Assembly: GCA_944391565.1 (NCBI GenBank)
Contig: CALXUB010000020.1
Location: 1 to 53,324, forward strand
Length of the DNA: 53,324 nt
Source: an uncultured Alphaproteobacteria bacterium
Lineage (GTDB): Bacteria > Pseudomonadota > Alphaproteobacteria > CAAHEQ01 > UBA3637
Direction: 5' to 3'
The position numbers and the translations under genes are program-made. Below are positions 17,952 to 26,883 of this stretch, piece after piece; positions within the stretch are counted from its first letter, which is position 1, and each line of letters starts with the position of its first letter. A model generated the notes under the pieces. It saw nothing but the letters and a program-made list of their open reading frames with translations. It searched no databases and was not told the origin of the DNA.

Positions 17952-20012
17952 ATGTTGGAAATCGTTAAACAAAATGAACCTGAGTTTACGCAAATTGATT
18001 TGGGCCCCTTAAAAAGCGTGATTACCCGTGAAGGTCAATCTGTTTCCTTTGATGCGTCTAAAATCGAAAAGGCTATCGAAAAGGCCGGTTTTGCAACTGG
18101 GGAGTTTGGTGTTGAAGAAGCTTGGTTGTTGGCCGGTCAGGTTGTTAAAGTTTTGAAACATCGTTTTGCTCACGGTATATCGCCGACGATTGAGCAAATT
18201 CAAGATATTGTTGAACAGGCATTGATTTCCGCCAATTACTTTAAAACGGCGCGGGCTTATATTGTTTATCGGGAACAACGCGAACGCAATCGACAGGACA
18301 AAAAGGCCATCGTGGATGCGATTTCCTCCATTAATGAATATGTTGACCGTTCTGACTGGCGTGTAAATGCCAATGCGAATCAGGGCTATTCATTGGGCGG
18401 ATTGATTTTAAATATTTCGGGAAAAATGATTGCCAATTATTGGTTGAACCATGTTTATCCTAAAGAAGTCGGTGAAGCGCACAGAGTCGGTGATTATCAT
18501 ATTCATGATTTGGATATGTTATCAGGTTATTGCGCCGGGTGGTCCCTCAGGATGTTGTTGCAGGAAGGGTTCAACGGTGTTCCGAACAAAGTTGAGTCCA
18601 ATCCGCCGAAACATTTGGATACTGCTTTCGGACAAATGGTTAATTTCCTGGGAACGCTTCAAAACGAATGGGCAGGAGCGCAAGCATTTAGCTCAGCAGA
18701 TACCTACTTGGCACCGTTTGTCAGAAAAGACAAATTGAGCTATGAAGAAGTCAAGCAGGAAATGCAATCCTTTATTTATAACTTGAATGTTCCCTCTCGC
18801 TGGGGAACACAGACACCCTTTACGAATTTAACGTTTGACTGGGTATGCCCGGAAGATTTGCGGGATAAGCATCCGATAATCGGCGGCGAGGATATGCCGT
18901 TTACTTATGGTGACTTGCAGGCTGAAATGGACATGATTAACCGTGCCTATATTGAAGTAATGACGGCCGGTGATGCACATGGGCGTCCTTTTACGTTCCC
19001 CATTCCGACTTATAACATTACAAAAGACTTCCCATGGGATGCGGAAAATACGGATCGTTTGTTTGAAATGACGGCCAAATACGGATTGCCGTATTTCCAA
19101 AACTTTTTAAATTCCAGTTTGTCTCCGAAACAGGTGCGTTCTATGTGCTGTCGTTTGCAGCTGGATTTGACGCAGCTTTTGGCCAAGGGGAATGGCTTGT
19201 TCGGTTCGGCCGAACAGACAGGCTCCATTGGCGTAGTGACATTGAATTGTGCGCGGCTCGGCTATCTTTATAAAGGAAATGAAAAAGCTTTATTCGATCG
19301 CATTAACGAGTTGTTGGAGTTGGCTCGGACCAGCTTGGAGATCAAACGTAAGACTATTCAAACACATATGGATAACGGTTTGTTCCCCTTTACAAAACGC
19401 TATTTGGGAACATTGAGAAATCATTTTTCGACCATCGGCGTGAATGGAATTAACGAGATGATTCGCAACTTTACAAATGATGAGCACAATATTGCGGATG
19501 AATGGGGTATGCGCTTTGCCATTAAAGTGCTGGATCATATTCGCGGCAAAATGCTCCAGTTCCAGGAAGAAACCGGTCATATGTATAATTTGGAAGCCAC
19601 ACCGGCTGAAGGAACAACGTATCGTTTTGCCAAAGAGGATCAAAAACGCTTCCCCGATATTATTCAGGCCGGAGTTCCCGAGGCGCCATACTACACCAAT
19701 TCGTCTCAGCTGCCGTCCAGCTTTACCGACGATCCGTATGAAGCTTTGAACCTGCAGGATGAGCTGCAGACCAAATACACGGGCGGAACGGTTCTGCACT
19801 TGTATATGAGTGAACGGATTTCAAATTCTTCCGCCTGCAAGACGTTTGTCAAGCGTGTGCTGGAAAATTATCATTTGCCTTACCTGACAATTACACCGGT
19901 GTTTTCGATTTGTCCGAAACATGGCTATCTGGCAGGCGAGCATAAGTTCTGTCCCATCTGTGATGAGGAGAAAATAGCCGAGAAGCAAAGAAAGCTTTCT
20001 TCCGCTTCTTAA
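17952..20012 (+). CDS. nrdD: Anaerobic ribonucleoside-triphosphate reductase, catalytic chain without glycyl-radical domain
   Basis: Reduces ribonucleotides to deoxyribonucleotides without oxygen. The 686-residue product has an N-terminal ATP-cone (about 17-115, ITREGQSVSFDASKIEKAI) and the class III barrel with typical segments (HDLDMLSGYCAGWSL, SNSSACKTFVKR). The C-terminal zinc site is C654, H657, C667, C670 in CPKHGYLAGEHKFCPIC. It then ends with a short tail, KIAEKQRKLSSAS, lacking the glycyl-radical segment (RVxGY) found at the end of normal NrdD. That segment is encoded by the next gene. First gene of a three-gene operon. Confidence 0.95.
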   Translation: MLEIVKQNEPEFTQIDLGPLKSVITREGQSVSFDASKIEKAIEKAGFATGEFGVEEAWLLAGQVVKVLKHRFAHGISPTIEQIQDIVEQALISANYFKTARAYIVYREQRERNRQDKKAIVDAISSINEYVDRSDWRVNANANQGYSLGGLILNISGKMIANYWLNHVYPKEVGEAHRVGDYHIHDLDMLSGYCAGWSLRMLLQEGFNGVPNKVESNPPKHLDTAFGQMVNFLGTLQNEWAGAQAFSSADTYLAPFVRKDKLSYEEVKQEMQSFIYNLNVPSRWGTQTPFTNLTFDWVCPEDLRDKHPIIGGEDMPFTYGDLQAEMDMINRAYIEVMTAGDAHGRPFTFPIPTYNITKDFPWDAENTDRLFEMTAKYGLPYFQNFLNSSLSPKQVRSMCCRLQLDLTQLLAKGNGLFGSAEQTGSIGVVTLNCARLGYLYKGNEKALFDRINELLELARTSLEIKRKTIQTHMDNGLFPFTKRYLGTLRNHFSTIGVNGINEMIRNFTNDEHNIADEWGMRFAIKVLDHIRGKMLQFQEETGHMYNLEATPAEGTTYRFAKEDQKRFPDIIQAGVPEAPYYTNSSQLPSSFTDDPYEALNLQDELQTKYTGGTVLHLYMSERISNSSACKTFVKRVLENYHLPYLTITPVFSICPKHGYLAGEHKFCPICDEEKIAEKQRKLSSAS

Positions 20013-20042
20013 ATATCAACCCAATAAAAAGGAGATCAAAAA

Positions 20043-20240
20043 ATGAATGCGAATGTTGAAGTTTTGTTGTCTGATGATGAACGCCAGCCGGTGGAATGCT
20101 GGACACGTGTGATGGGCTATTTCCGTCCGGTAAGCCATTTTAACAAAGGTAAAAAAAGCGAATATGCAGAACGTATTTGGTTCAAGGAAAGCAAAGCTTT
20201 CGCTGATCATTCCTCTTGCCGCTGCCTGGCATCCAAATAA
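20043..20240 (+). CDS. Stand-alone glycyl-radical domain of NrdD
   Basis: A 65-residue protein containing PVECWTRVMGYFRPVSHFNKG, which corresponds to the C-terminal glycyl-radical domain of NrdD; Gly25 in RVMGY is the predicted radical site. It lies in the same frame as nrdD but is separated by the nrdD stop and a second in-frame TAA at 20025-20027, and has its own AAGGAG site and ATG. The separation is therefore a real gene split and not a frameshift. By analogy with YfiD/GrcA for pyruvate formate-lyase, it should dock onto the catalytic chain and be activated by NrdG. nrdG follows after 12 bases. Confidence 0.85.
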   Translation: MNANVEVLLSDDERQPVECWTRVMGYFRPVSHFNKGKKSEYAERIWFKESKAFADHSSCRCLASK

Positions 20241-20252
20241 GGTGATCTTTTC

Positions 20253-20957
20253 ATGAATATCGGCGGACTGCTTCCTTTTACAATGATTGATTTTCCGGGG
20301 AAGCTGTCTGCCGTCGTTTTTTGTCAAGGTTGTGTTTTGCACTGTCCTTACTGTCATAATCCTGAATTGCAAGTCCCCGGTGTTGAAACAGATGTCAGTT
20401 GGCCCGATGTTATTCACTTGCTGGAAGGGCGTCAGAAGTTGTTGGACGGTGTTGTTTTCAGTGGCGGGGAACCGTTGCTTCAATCGGATTTAAAATCAGC
20501 ATTAGAACAAGTTCGTGCACTTGGCTTTAAAACTGCTCTTCATACGTCCGGGGCTCTTGTTGAACGGTTAGAGGAGGTTCTACCGCTTGTTGATTGGATC
20601 GGATTGGACGTCAAAGCCCCCTTTGATCACTATGCACAAGCCAGCGGCACCAAACCCGAAGCAGCTATCGGTTCTAAAACGGAAAAAGCGCTTGACTTAA
20701 TTTTAAAGGCCGGTGTTTTATTTGAAGCACGGACGACAACGGATCCGCGTGTTTTAACAAAATCAGACGTGAAAGCTTTGGCTTTGACATTGGCTGAAAA
20801 AGGGGTTAAACACTATGCACTTCAGGAATATCGACCGCTTGAAAACGGTGTCTTACCCGAACCTTCAGCGAATGAAATTACTTCTTTTTATACGGATCAA
20901 GCTTTTTTAAACGATTTAAAAGCTTTATTTGATGATTTTATCGTTCGCCGCGCTTAA
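20253..20957 (+). CDS. nrdG: Anaerobic ribonucleotide reductase activating protein (radical SAM)
   Basis: A 234-residue radical-SAM activase that generates the glycyl radical. The 4Fe-4S cluster motif is C27-x3-C31-x2-C34 (CVLHCPYC), followed by FSGGEPLLQ. The opening GGLLPFTMIDFPGK is typical of the NrdG2-like subgroup (TIGR02495). The target is probably the separate 65-residue glycyl-radical protein. An AAGGTGATC site precedes the ATG. The last 20 bases overlap the convergent rppH-like gene. Confidence 0.93.
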   Translation: MNIGGLLPFTMIDFPGKLSAVVFCQGCVLHCPYCHNPELQVPGVETDVSWPDVIHLLEGRQKLLDGVVFSGGEPLLQSDLKSALEQVRALGFKTALHTSGALVERLEEVLPLVDWIGLDVKAPFDHYAQASGTKPEAAIGSKTEKALDLILKAGVLFEARTTTDPRVLTKSDVKALALTLAEKGVKHYALQEYRPLENGVLPEPSANEITSFYTDQAFLNDLKALFDDFIVRRA

Positions 20958-21657
20958 GTCTGTGAGAGCTGGCATTAAGCAGTTTTTGAAAAGCAGCCAA
21001 ATCTTTTTGATAATCTTCCTCGGAATAGGTTTCTTTTCGTCGATTGATTTCTTTTTCTTGATCAAAAAGTTTTTTTTCTTTCATCGCCTGACGTCGAATC
21101 GGTTCAAGGTCGCGTTCAATGCCTTGACGCAACAGTTCTTCATATTCTGCTAACGCTTTTTTCTCCGTTTGAATAATTTTTAATTCCTGTTCGATTTTGG
21201 GTGCAAATTCTATTGCGACTTTTTGATAAACGTCACGTTTAAAGGGGATGACCAATTCGACGGTTTGATCTAAGTTGACCCATTTGAAATTTTCCAGCTC
21301 CAAATCCGGGCGTTGCGCCAAATCCGCATCAATGTTATTACCCAAATAACGAAACAAAAACCATTTTTGTCGTTGACCTTTCCATTTTTGACGCGTTTCC
21401 AAAGGGACAAAATCAGGGAAATCATAACTGAACCAATCTTTTGTCTGTGCAATCAGATAAGTATCTTTTACGCCGGTTTCTTCATAAAGTTCGCGTTTGG
21501 CCGCTGTCAGCGGTGTTTCTTCTGAATCGATGCCACCCTGGGGCATTTGATAAATAAATAGATCTGTTTCATTTTTTCGACGGCCGATCAAGACCTGTCC
21601 GCGATCATTCATCAGGACAATTCCCACATTCGGTCGATATTCTTTACTAAGCGTCAT
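20938..21657 (-). CDS. rppH: RppH-like NUDIX RNA pyrophosphohydrolase with C-terminal coiled coil
   Basis: RppH removes pyrophosphate from mRNA 5' ends and triggers decay. Residues 1-165 match RppH: YRPNVGIVLMN, the NUDIX box at 41-63 (GGIDSEETP...RELYEETGV), and FKWVNLDQTVELVIPFKRDVY near the end. From about residue 170 to 239 there is an extra charged, helical region, probably a coiled coil, not present in usual RppH of about 160-175 residues. It overlaps the yibQ-like gene by 11 bases and is last in the gpmI operon. Confidence 0.9.
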   Translation of the reverse strand: MTLSKEYRPNVGIVLMNDRGQVLIGRRKNETDLFIYQMPQGGIDSEETPLTAAKRELYEETGVKDTYLIAQTKDWFSYDFPDFVPLETRQKWKGQRQKWFLFRYLGNNIDADLAQRPDLELENFKWVNLDQTVELVIPFKRDVYQKVAIEFAPKIEQELKIIQTEKKALAEYEELLRQGIERDLEPIRRQAMKEKKLFDQEKEINRRKETYSEEDYQKDLAAFQKLLNASSHRLKRGER

Positions 21658-22645
21658 TTTCCTCCTCCGTCAACAAACTTCCCATTGGAACAAATTGAAT
21701 GGATGGATCTTGTTCCTGAGCGACCCAATCGGCGATTTCATGAAAAACAACCGGCAAAGGTGCCAGTACTAAAACGGCTTGTCCTTGATCTTTGGCGATT
21801 GCTTTGGCTTCATTAAAGAATACGCGAAGAGCTTCCGGATACAAATTGTTTACGACGCTGAGATCAATAGTGAAAACTTGTCGGGAAGGAAAATTAAAAG
21901 TCGTCGTTCCGACATAAATTAAACCTTTTGATAAAATCTTGTCCTGAACCAGATTTTGGAAAAAAGGTGTCGTTTCAAAATGTGATAAGCGAGGAGATAA
22001 AAAACCAATAAAAGGAATCTTTTGTTCATAAAGCTGATTCAAAACCCGTGCATTTTCTTCATCCGAGGCAAAAGCATAAAACGCATTGTTGCCGGGATCG
22101 TGTTTCGGAAAATCTTTGGTTTCGATCGGAATGTTCAGCATTGTTTCAAAGCCTTCTTGGCGAGCTCCTGTCATTTTTTCGGCCAGGTGAGGCGTATAAC
22201 TTGAAAATGATAATGTGACATTGTCCGGCAAAGTTGCCAAAGCTTCATTATATATCTCCTCATCTATGCCCAAATTTGAAATGATCAAAGTGATTTTATT
22301 TTGATTTGAATGGACATCAAAGGGCTTTCGATAAGACACAGCCGCTTGCGTCTCATGTTCCCAAGGCTGTGTCAACGTCAGTCGTTCCAAAGGTGTTTTT
22401 GAAAATAAAACATGAATATCGGAATTATTTTGAGACAAACTGGGCGGTGGTAAAGTATTTTCCGAGTCCGCATTCTGTCCCTTAGATGTCGGATTCATGT
22501 GATCGGTGTACATAAAAGCCGGTAGATTGAATGAAACTTTCGGTATCCACAACTCATTGTGCTGACGCTTGTAAACCAGGAAAAGTCCTAATCCATAGCA
22601 AATCAACAATAGAACAATGAAAAGAATAGACTTGCGAAAAGCCAT
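21647..22645 (-). CDS. Divergent polysaccharide deacetylase family protein (YibQ/DUF610)
   Basis: A 332-residue protein with one N-terminal transmembrane segment (about 5-22) and a low-complexity linker before a YibQ-type deacetylase-like fold (ITLIISNLGIDEEIYNEAL, ETMLNIPIETKDF, FIGFLSPRL). The usual Asp of the first strand motif appears to be replaced by Asn (ISNLG), so classical deacetylase activity is doubtful. It lies between ctpA and rppH, an arrangement seen in many alphaproteobacteria and pointing to cell-envelope maintenance. Confidence 0.85.
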   Translation of the reverse strand: MAFRKSILFIVLLLICYGLGLFLVYKRQHNELWIPKVSFNLPAFMYTDHMNPTSKGQNADSENTLPPPSLSQNNSDIHVLFSKTPLERLTLTQPWEHETQAAVSYRKPFDVHSNQNKITLIISNLGIDEEIYNEALATLPDNVTLSFSSYTPHLAEKMTGARQEGFETMLNIPIETKDFPKHDPGNNAFYAFASDEENARVLNQLYEQKIPFIGFLSPRLSHFETTPFFQNLVQDKILSKGLIYVGTTTFNFPSRQVFTIDLSVVNNLYPEALRVFFNEAKAIAKDQGQAVLVLAPLPVVFHEIADWVAQEQDPSIQFVPMGSLLTEEENDA

Positions 22646-22647
22646 TT

Positions 22648-23970
22648 TTACTCCTTTGGTTCCTGTTGGCGATAAATGGAAATGGATTTTAAAATATCAA
22701 GGCCGCGATCTAATTGATAATCAGTCTTTTTTTCGGTCTCTTCTTCTGTTTGTCCGTCTGATGTTTCTTTTGTCTTTACGGAAGAGTCTTTTTGGTTTTT
22801 TTCACCATTTTTGGAACCTAAAGCTTTTGGCAGATTTGATTCGCTGTAGCCCACAATAATAGGCTCTTCTTTGATTTCCGCACGAGGAATTAAAACATCC
22901 GGTTCAATGCCTTTAGCCTGTATCGAGCGACCCGAAGGTGTGTAATAACGGGCTGTCGTGATTTTTAATCCGCCATAACCGGGAATAGGTTTGACACTTT
23001 GAACCGAGCCTTTTCCAAAGGAAGGCGTTCCGACTAAAACGGCGCGTCTGTGATCTTGCAGGGCTCCGGCAACGATCTCGGAGGCAGAAGCCGACCCTTC
23101 ATTCAACAACACAACCAAGGGCAGTCCGTTCGCCAAATCTCCCGGTGTTGCCACTTCCCGCGTTGTTTCTTCTGGATTTTTGGAACGTGTTGAAACAATC
23201 TCTCCTTCTTCTAAAAAAGTATCGGCAACACCGATTGCCTGATCCAGCAAACCGCCCGGATTATTACGCAAATCAATAATAAAACCGCGAATTTTATCGG
23301 GTCCGATGGATGCCGTCATTTCTTTGATGGCTTTTTGAACATTCTGAGTTGTGGTATCGCTGAAAGTGATGATGCGAATATATCCGATATCCTCATTTTT
23401 AACTTCATACTTAACAGTTTCGATCTTAATGATATCACGTGTCAGGGTGACATCAAACGGTTCTTCGCTTTTCCTGCGAATCGTCAGTTTAACTTTTGTT
23501 TTGGGCTTGCCGCGCATTTTTTCAACAGCCTCATTCAAGGTTAATCCGACAATGGCGTCATCATCGATGTGCGTAATAATATCGCCGGGTTGTAATTTAG
23601 CTTTAAAAGCCGGTGTATCATCCAATGGCGAGATAATGCGCAGCATGCCGTTTTCCATTGTCACTTCCATGCCGAGTCCGCCGAATTCTCCTTTTGTTTG
23701 GATTTGCATGTCACGGAACGTATCATCATCCAGAAAACTGGAATGGGGATCCAAAGAAGATAACATACCGTTAATAGCCGCCTCAATCAGTTTCCTGTCC
23801 GATGTTTCATCTACATATTCCGAACGGGCCGTTTGAAAGGCGGCACCAAACAATTCTAACAAAAGATAAGGATCATCTTTTGCCGTTTTTTGCGGCTTTT
23901 CCGTTGCGGCCAAAGCCGGTTGTGACAGACAGAACGCAAACAAAGAAATGAAAGCAATTTTTCGCAACAT
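22648..23970 (-). CDS. ctpA: Carboxy-terminal processing protease (S41)
   Basis: A 440-residue periplasmic serine protease. A signal peptide (about 1-21, ending PALAA) is followed by a PDZ domain (about 85-165, GLGMEVTMENG) and the S41 catalytic domain. The probable catalytic dyad is Ser295 (GSASASEIVAG) and Lys320 (GTPSFGKGSVQ). The C-terminus has a charged linker and a short helix. In the envelope operon it follows the EnvC-like amidase activator by 9 bases. Confidence 0.95.
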   Translation of the reverse strand: MLRKIAFISLFAFCLSQPALAATEKPQKTAKDDPYLLLELFGAAFQTARSEYVDETSDRKLIEAAINGMLSSLDPHSSFLDDDTFRDMQIQTKGEFGGLGMEVTMENGMLRIISPLDDTPAFKAKLQPGDIITHIDDDAIVGLTLNEAVEKMRGKPKTKVKLTIRRKSEEPFDVTLTRDIIKIETVKYEVKNEDIGYIRIITFSDTTTQNVQKAIKEMTASIGPDKIRGFIIDLRNNPGGLLDQAIGVADTFLEEGEIVSTRSKNPEETTREVATPGDLANGLPLVVLLNEGSASASEIVAGALQDHRRAVLVGTPSFGKGSVQSVKPIPGYGGLKITTARYYTPSGRSIQAKGIEPDVLIPRAEIKEEPIIVGYSESNLPKALGSKNGEKNQKDSSVKTKETSDGQTEEETEKKTDYQLDRGLDILKSISIYRQQEPKE

Positions 23971-23979
23971 ATTTTCCTC

Positions 23980-25161
23980 TTATTTTTTCTTGGACGCAAA
24001 CCATGAACCCGGATTAACAGGTTGTCCTTCTTTTCTAAACTCAATATACAACTTTTGAGGTCCCTCTGTCGACATAATTCCGACAGGTTCTCCCGTTAAG
24101 ACGTTTTGCCCGACACCGACATCCAGTCGCTCCAGGCCGGAAAGCAGGCTGTGGTATCCATCGCCGTGTTCGATAATTAAAAGGTTTCCGTATCCTTTAA
24201 AGGGGCCTGCGAACAGGACAACGCCATCAAAAGGGGCAATCACTTGAGCGCCGGGGCGTGTCTGCATGGTGATGCCTTTTGTTTTCATTCCGGAAGGCAG
24301 AGGTTGTCCGTATTCTTCGACAATGCGACCGCGTGCCGGTAAAGGCAGACTGCCCAAAGATTTTTCAAAAGCTCCTTTGACGCGCGGAATGGTCGGGACG
24401 CTTAAAATAGGTTTTTGTTTATGCGCCGCTTGCGCAATTTTTTGAATTTGTTCCTGACGTTTGCGTTCTTTATCCAATTTAGCTAACAGGTCTTGTAAGT
24501 CTTGGGCTTGTTGTCCCAATTGCTCGGCTTTTTTCTTCGCCTCCAGACTTTCACCTTCAAAATGAGCTTGCAGGATAAACTTTTGTTTGACAAGGCGTTC
24601 CATTTTTTCTTTTTCTTCAGCCAGTTGTGCGGAAGCAACTTTGATTTGAATTGCCTGCGCCCGAATGGCAGCCTGAAGTGTGCCCAGCATGTTCAAATCC
24701 TGTTTTAGACGTTCTGCCGTTGCTTGTAAAGGTTTACGCGCTTCTTTCAATAACAATGAGCTGCGCAAATTATCAACAGGGCTTCTGGGCTGAAAAAGAG
24801 CTGTTTCCGGTGGGTTTAACGCCAGTTTTTGAAGCCCTGACATCAGCTGAACCAGTTGTCCCTGCCGTAGGTTTAATCGTTCTTGAACCAACTGTTGTTG
24901 TTCCTGTAGATCTTGCAAGTTTTTTTCTAATCGAGACAATGTGTCTTCAAAATCCTGCACATCGTTGGCAGCTTTTATCATTTGTTGTTGAACGGAAGAG
25001 ACTTCTCGGGCGACATCTTTGGCTTTTTGCTGCAGTGCCGCATGGTTTTGTTGTTCTTCTTTTATTTGAGCTTGGATTTTCTTTAAATCGCCTTGCGTCG
25101 GGGCAGCCAAACACAGCTCCCCCGACATCATCAGCATTAAAAGAAAAAACACAAAACGCAT
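23980..25161 (-). CDS. envC: EnvC-like murein hydrolase activator
   Basis: A 393-residue periplasmic protein. A signal peptide (ending LCLAAP) leads to a long coiled coil (about 20-250) and a C-terminal LytM domain (about 275-393). The zinc-binding positions of active M23 enzymes are missing: the first motif reads GITMQT instead of HxxxD and the last reads KLYIEF instead of HLHFE. This degeneration is typical of EnvC/NlpD activators of cell-division amidases. It directly abuts gpmI. Confidence 0.92.
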   Translation of the reverse strand: MRFVFFLLMLMMSGELCLAAPTQGDLKKIQAQIKEEQQNHAALQQKAKDVAREVSSVQQQMIKAANDVQDFEDTLSRLEKNLQDLQEQQQLVQERLNLRQGQLVQLMSGLQKLALNPPETALFQPRSPVDNLRSSLLLKEARKPLQATAERLKQDLNMLGTLQAAIRAQAIQIKVASAQLAEEKEKMERLVKQKFILQAHFEGESLEAKKKAEQLGQQAQDLQDLLAKLDKERKRQEQIQKIAQAAHKQKPILSVPTIPRVKGAFEKSLGSLPLPARGRIVEEYGQPLPSGMKTKGITMQTRPGAQVIAPFDGVVLFAGPFKGYGNLLIIEHGDGYHSLLSGLERLDVGVGQNVLTGEPVGIMSTEGPQKLYIEFRKEGQPVNPGSWFASKKK

Positions 25162-26703
25162 TTATTTTGTCACCAATAATGAGTGTCCCGTCATTTCAGC
25201 CGGTTTCGGCAAATGCATCAACTCCAACAAGGTTGGAGCGACATCCGCCAAGCGACCGGGAGTCAACGCCGTCACATCTTCCGGCGGACACACTAAAACA
25301 GCTTGAACCGGCGTTGCCGTATGTGCCGTATAGGGACCGTGTGTCTTCGGATCTTCCATCTGCTCGGCATTTCCATGATCTGCCGTCACGAACATGCATC
25401 CGCCAACTTCACAAATGGCTTTTTCCAATCGAGCTAAACATTCATCGACGGCTTCAACGGCTTTAACGGCAGCTTCCATAATGCCCGTATGGCCCACCAT
25501 ATCTCCGTTGGCATAGTTCACAATGATTGTATCAAATTTTTGGGACTGAATTGCAGCCACCAGTTTGTCCGTCACTTCATAAGCCGACATTTCAGGCTGT
25601 AAGTCATAAGTGGCAACTTTGGGACTGGGAACTAAAATGCGTTCTTCTCCCGGAAACATTTTTTCTTCTCCTCCGTTAAAGAAAAAAGTGACGTGCGCAT
25701 ATTTTTCCGTTTCGGCAATTCGAAGCTGAGTTTTCCCGGCATTCGAAACAACTTCGCCGAAAATATTGCTTAGCTCTTGGGGCGGAAAAAGGATTTTCAT
25801 CCATTTTTTATGTTCTTCGGAATATTCAGCCATACCGGCGGCAGCGGCAAAATGAATAACTTTGCTGCGTGGCGCCTTCGTAAAATCGGGATTTAACAGC
25901 ATTTCCGTAATTTCACGAGCCCGATCCGAGCGGTAATTGACCATCAGAACGCCATCCCCGTCTTTCATTCCTTGATAATCGCCGATGACAACCGGAATCA
26001 TAAACTCATCCAGTTTGCCGTTTGTATAGGAAGCTTGAATAGCTTCATCTGCCGTCGGATAGCGAACGGCATCCGCGTTTACCAGGGCATCGTAAGCCAA
26101 TGTCACTCGTTCCCAGCGGTTATCGCGATCCATTGCATAATAACGGCCTGAAATCATAGCAATGCTGACATTTTTTAAGTCCGCCGTTTGTTTTTGAAAT
26201 TCTGCAACATAACCGCGGCCGGAATTAGGAGGTGTGTCTCGTCCATCTAAAAAGGCATCGACGGCAACCGTCACACCGGCTGCAGATAAAATTTTGGCCA
26301 ATGCGATAAAGTGGTTCATGTGAGAATGGACACCCCCTGGGCTCATCAAACCCATCAAATGGCAAGTCCCTTTTGACGCCTGCAGTTTTTGGATAAAGTC
26401 TGAAAGAACGGGATTTTGCGCCAGTTCGCCAGAGGCAATGGCTTGATCAATACGAGGCAAGTCTTGCATAACAACTCTTCCGGCACCCAAATTCGTGTGC
26501 CCGACTTCCGAGTTGCCCATTTGGCCTGCCGGCAGGCCGACATCCAACCCGGATGTTTGAATCATAGTCGTGGGGTATTCCTTGATCCATCGATGCCAAG
26601 TCGGGGTGTGCCCCGTTTCAATCGCATTGAATTCTTTTTCTTTACGGTATCCCCAGCCGTCCAAAACGCACAGCATCACAGGGCGCTTTACTTGTTCAGT
26701 CAT
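25162..26703 (-). CDS. gpmI: 2,3-bisphosphoglycerate-independent phosphoglycerate mutase
   Basis: A 513-residue two-manganese phosphoglycerate mutase of glycolysis. The N-terminal metal site is VLDGWGYR, the phospho-acceptor is Ser65 in MGNSEVGH, and the second metal cluster is VTADHGNAEQM. An AAAGGA site precedes the ATG. It heads the operon gpmI-envC-ctpA-yibQ-rppH. Confidence 0.97.
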   Translation of the reverse strand: MTEQVKRPVMLCVLDGWGYRKEKEFNAIETGHTPTWHRWIKEYPTTMIQTSGLDVGLPAGQMGNSEVGHTNLGAGRVVMQDLPRIDQAIASGELAQNPVLSDFIQKLQASKGTCHLMGLMSPGGVHSHMNHFIALAKILSAAGVTVAVDAFLDGRDTPPNSGRGYVAEFQKQTADLKNVSIAMISGRYYAMDRDNRWERVTLAYDALVNADAVRYPTADEAIQASYTNGKLDEFMIPVVIGDYQGMKDGDGVLMVNYRSDRAREITEMLLNPDFTKAPRSKVIHFAAAAGMAEYSEEHKKWMKILFPPQELSNIFGEVVSNAGKTQLRIAETEKYAHVTFFFNGGEEKMFPGEERILVPSPKVATYDLQPEMSAYEVTDKLVAAIQSQKFDTIIVNYANGDMVGHTGIMEAAVKAVEAVDECLARLEKAICEVGGCMFVTADHGNAEQMEDPKTHGPYTAHTATPVQAVLVCPPEDVTALTPGRLADVAPTLLELMHLPKPAEMTGHSLLVTK

Positions 26704-26883
26704 TTTCTTTTTTCCTTTCTTTATTTTACTTTTTGAGATAATAGCCTAAATCCGTTAAAATGTGTAATCTTTTTTCAAAAAAAGAAAGAGGATTTGCCTT
26801 GCCTTTTTTTTGAAAAGCAGATAAATTGCAAGAAGTCGACCGCCTTATGCGGAAAAAGAGATTGAATTAAAAGAGAAAATAAA

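Noticed and set aside
20013..20042. Idea that nrdD and the glycyl-radical gene are one gene broken by an error
   Set aside because: The two are in the same frame but separated by two TAA codons and joined by a proper AAGGAG and ATG; one sequencing error cannot fuse them.
23980..25161. EnvC-like protein as an active M23 peptidase
   Set aside because: Both zinc-binding motifs are replaced, so an activator role fits better.
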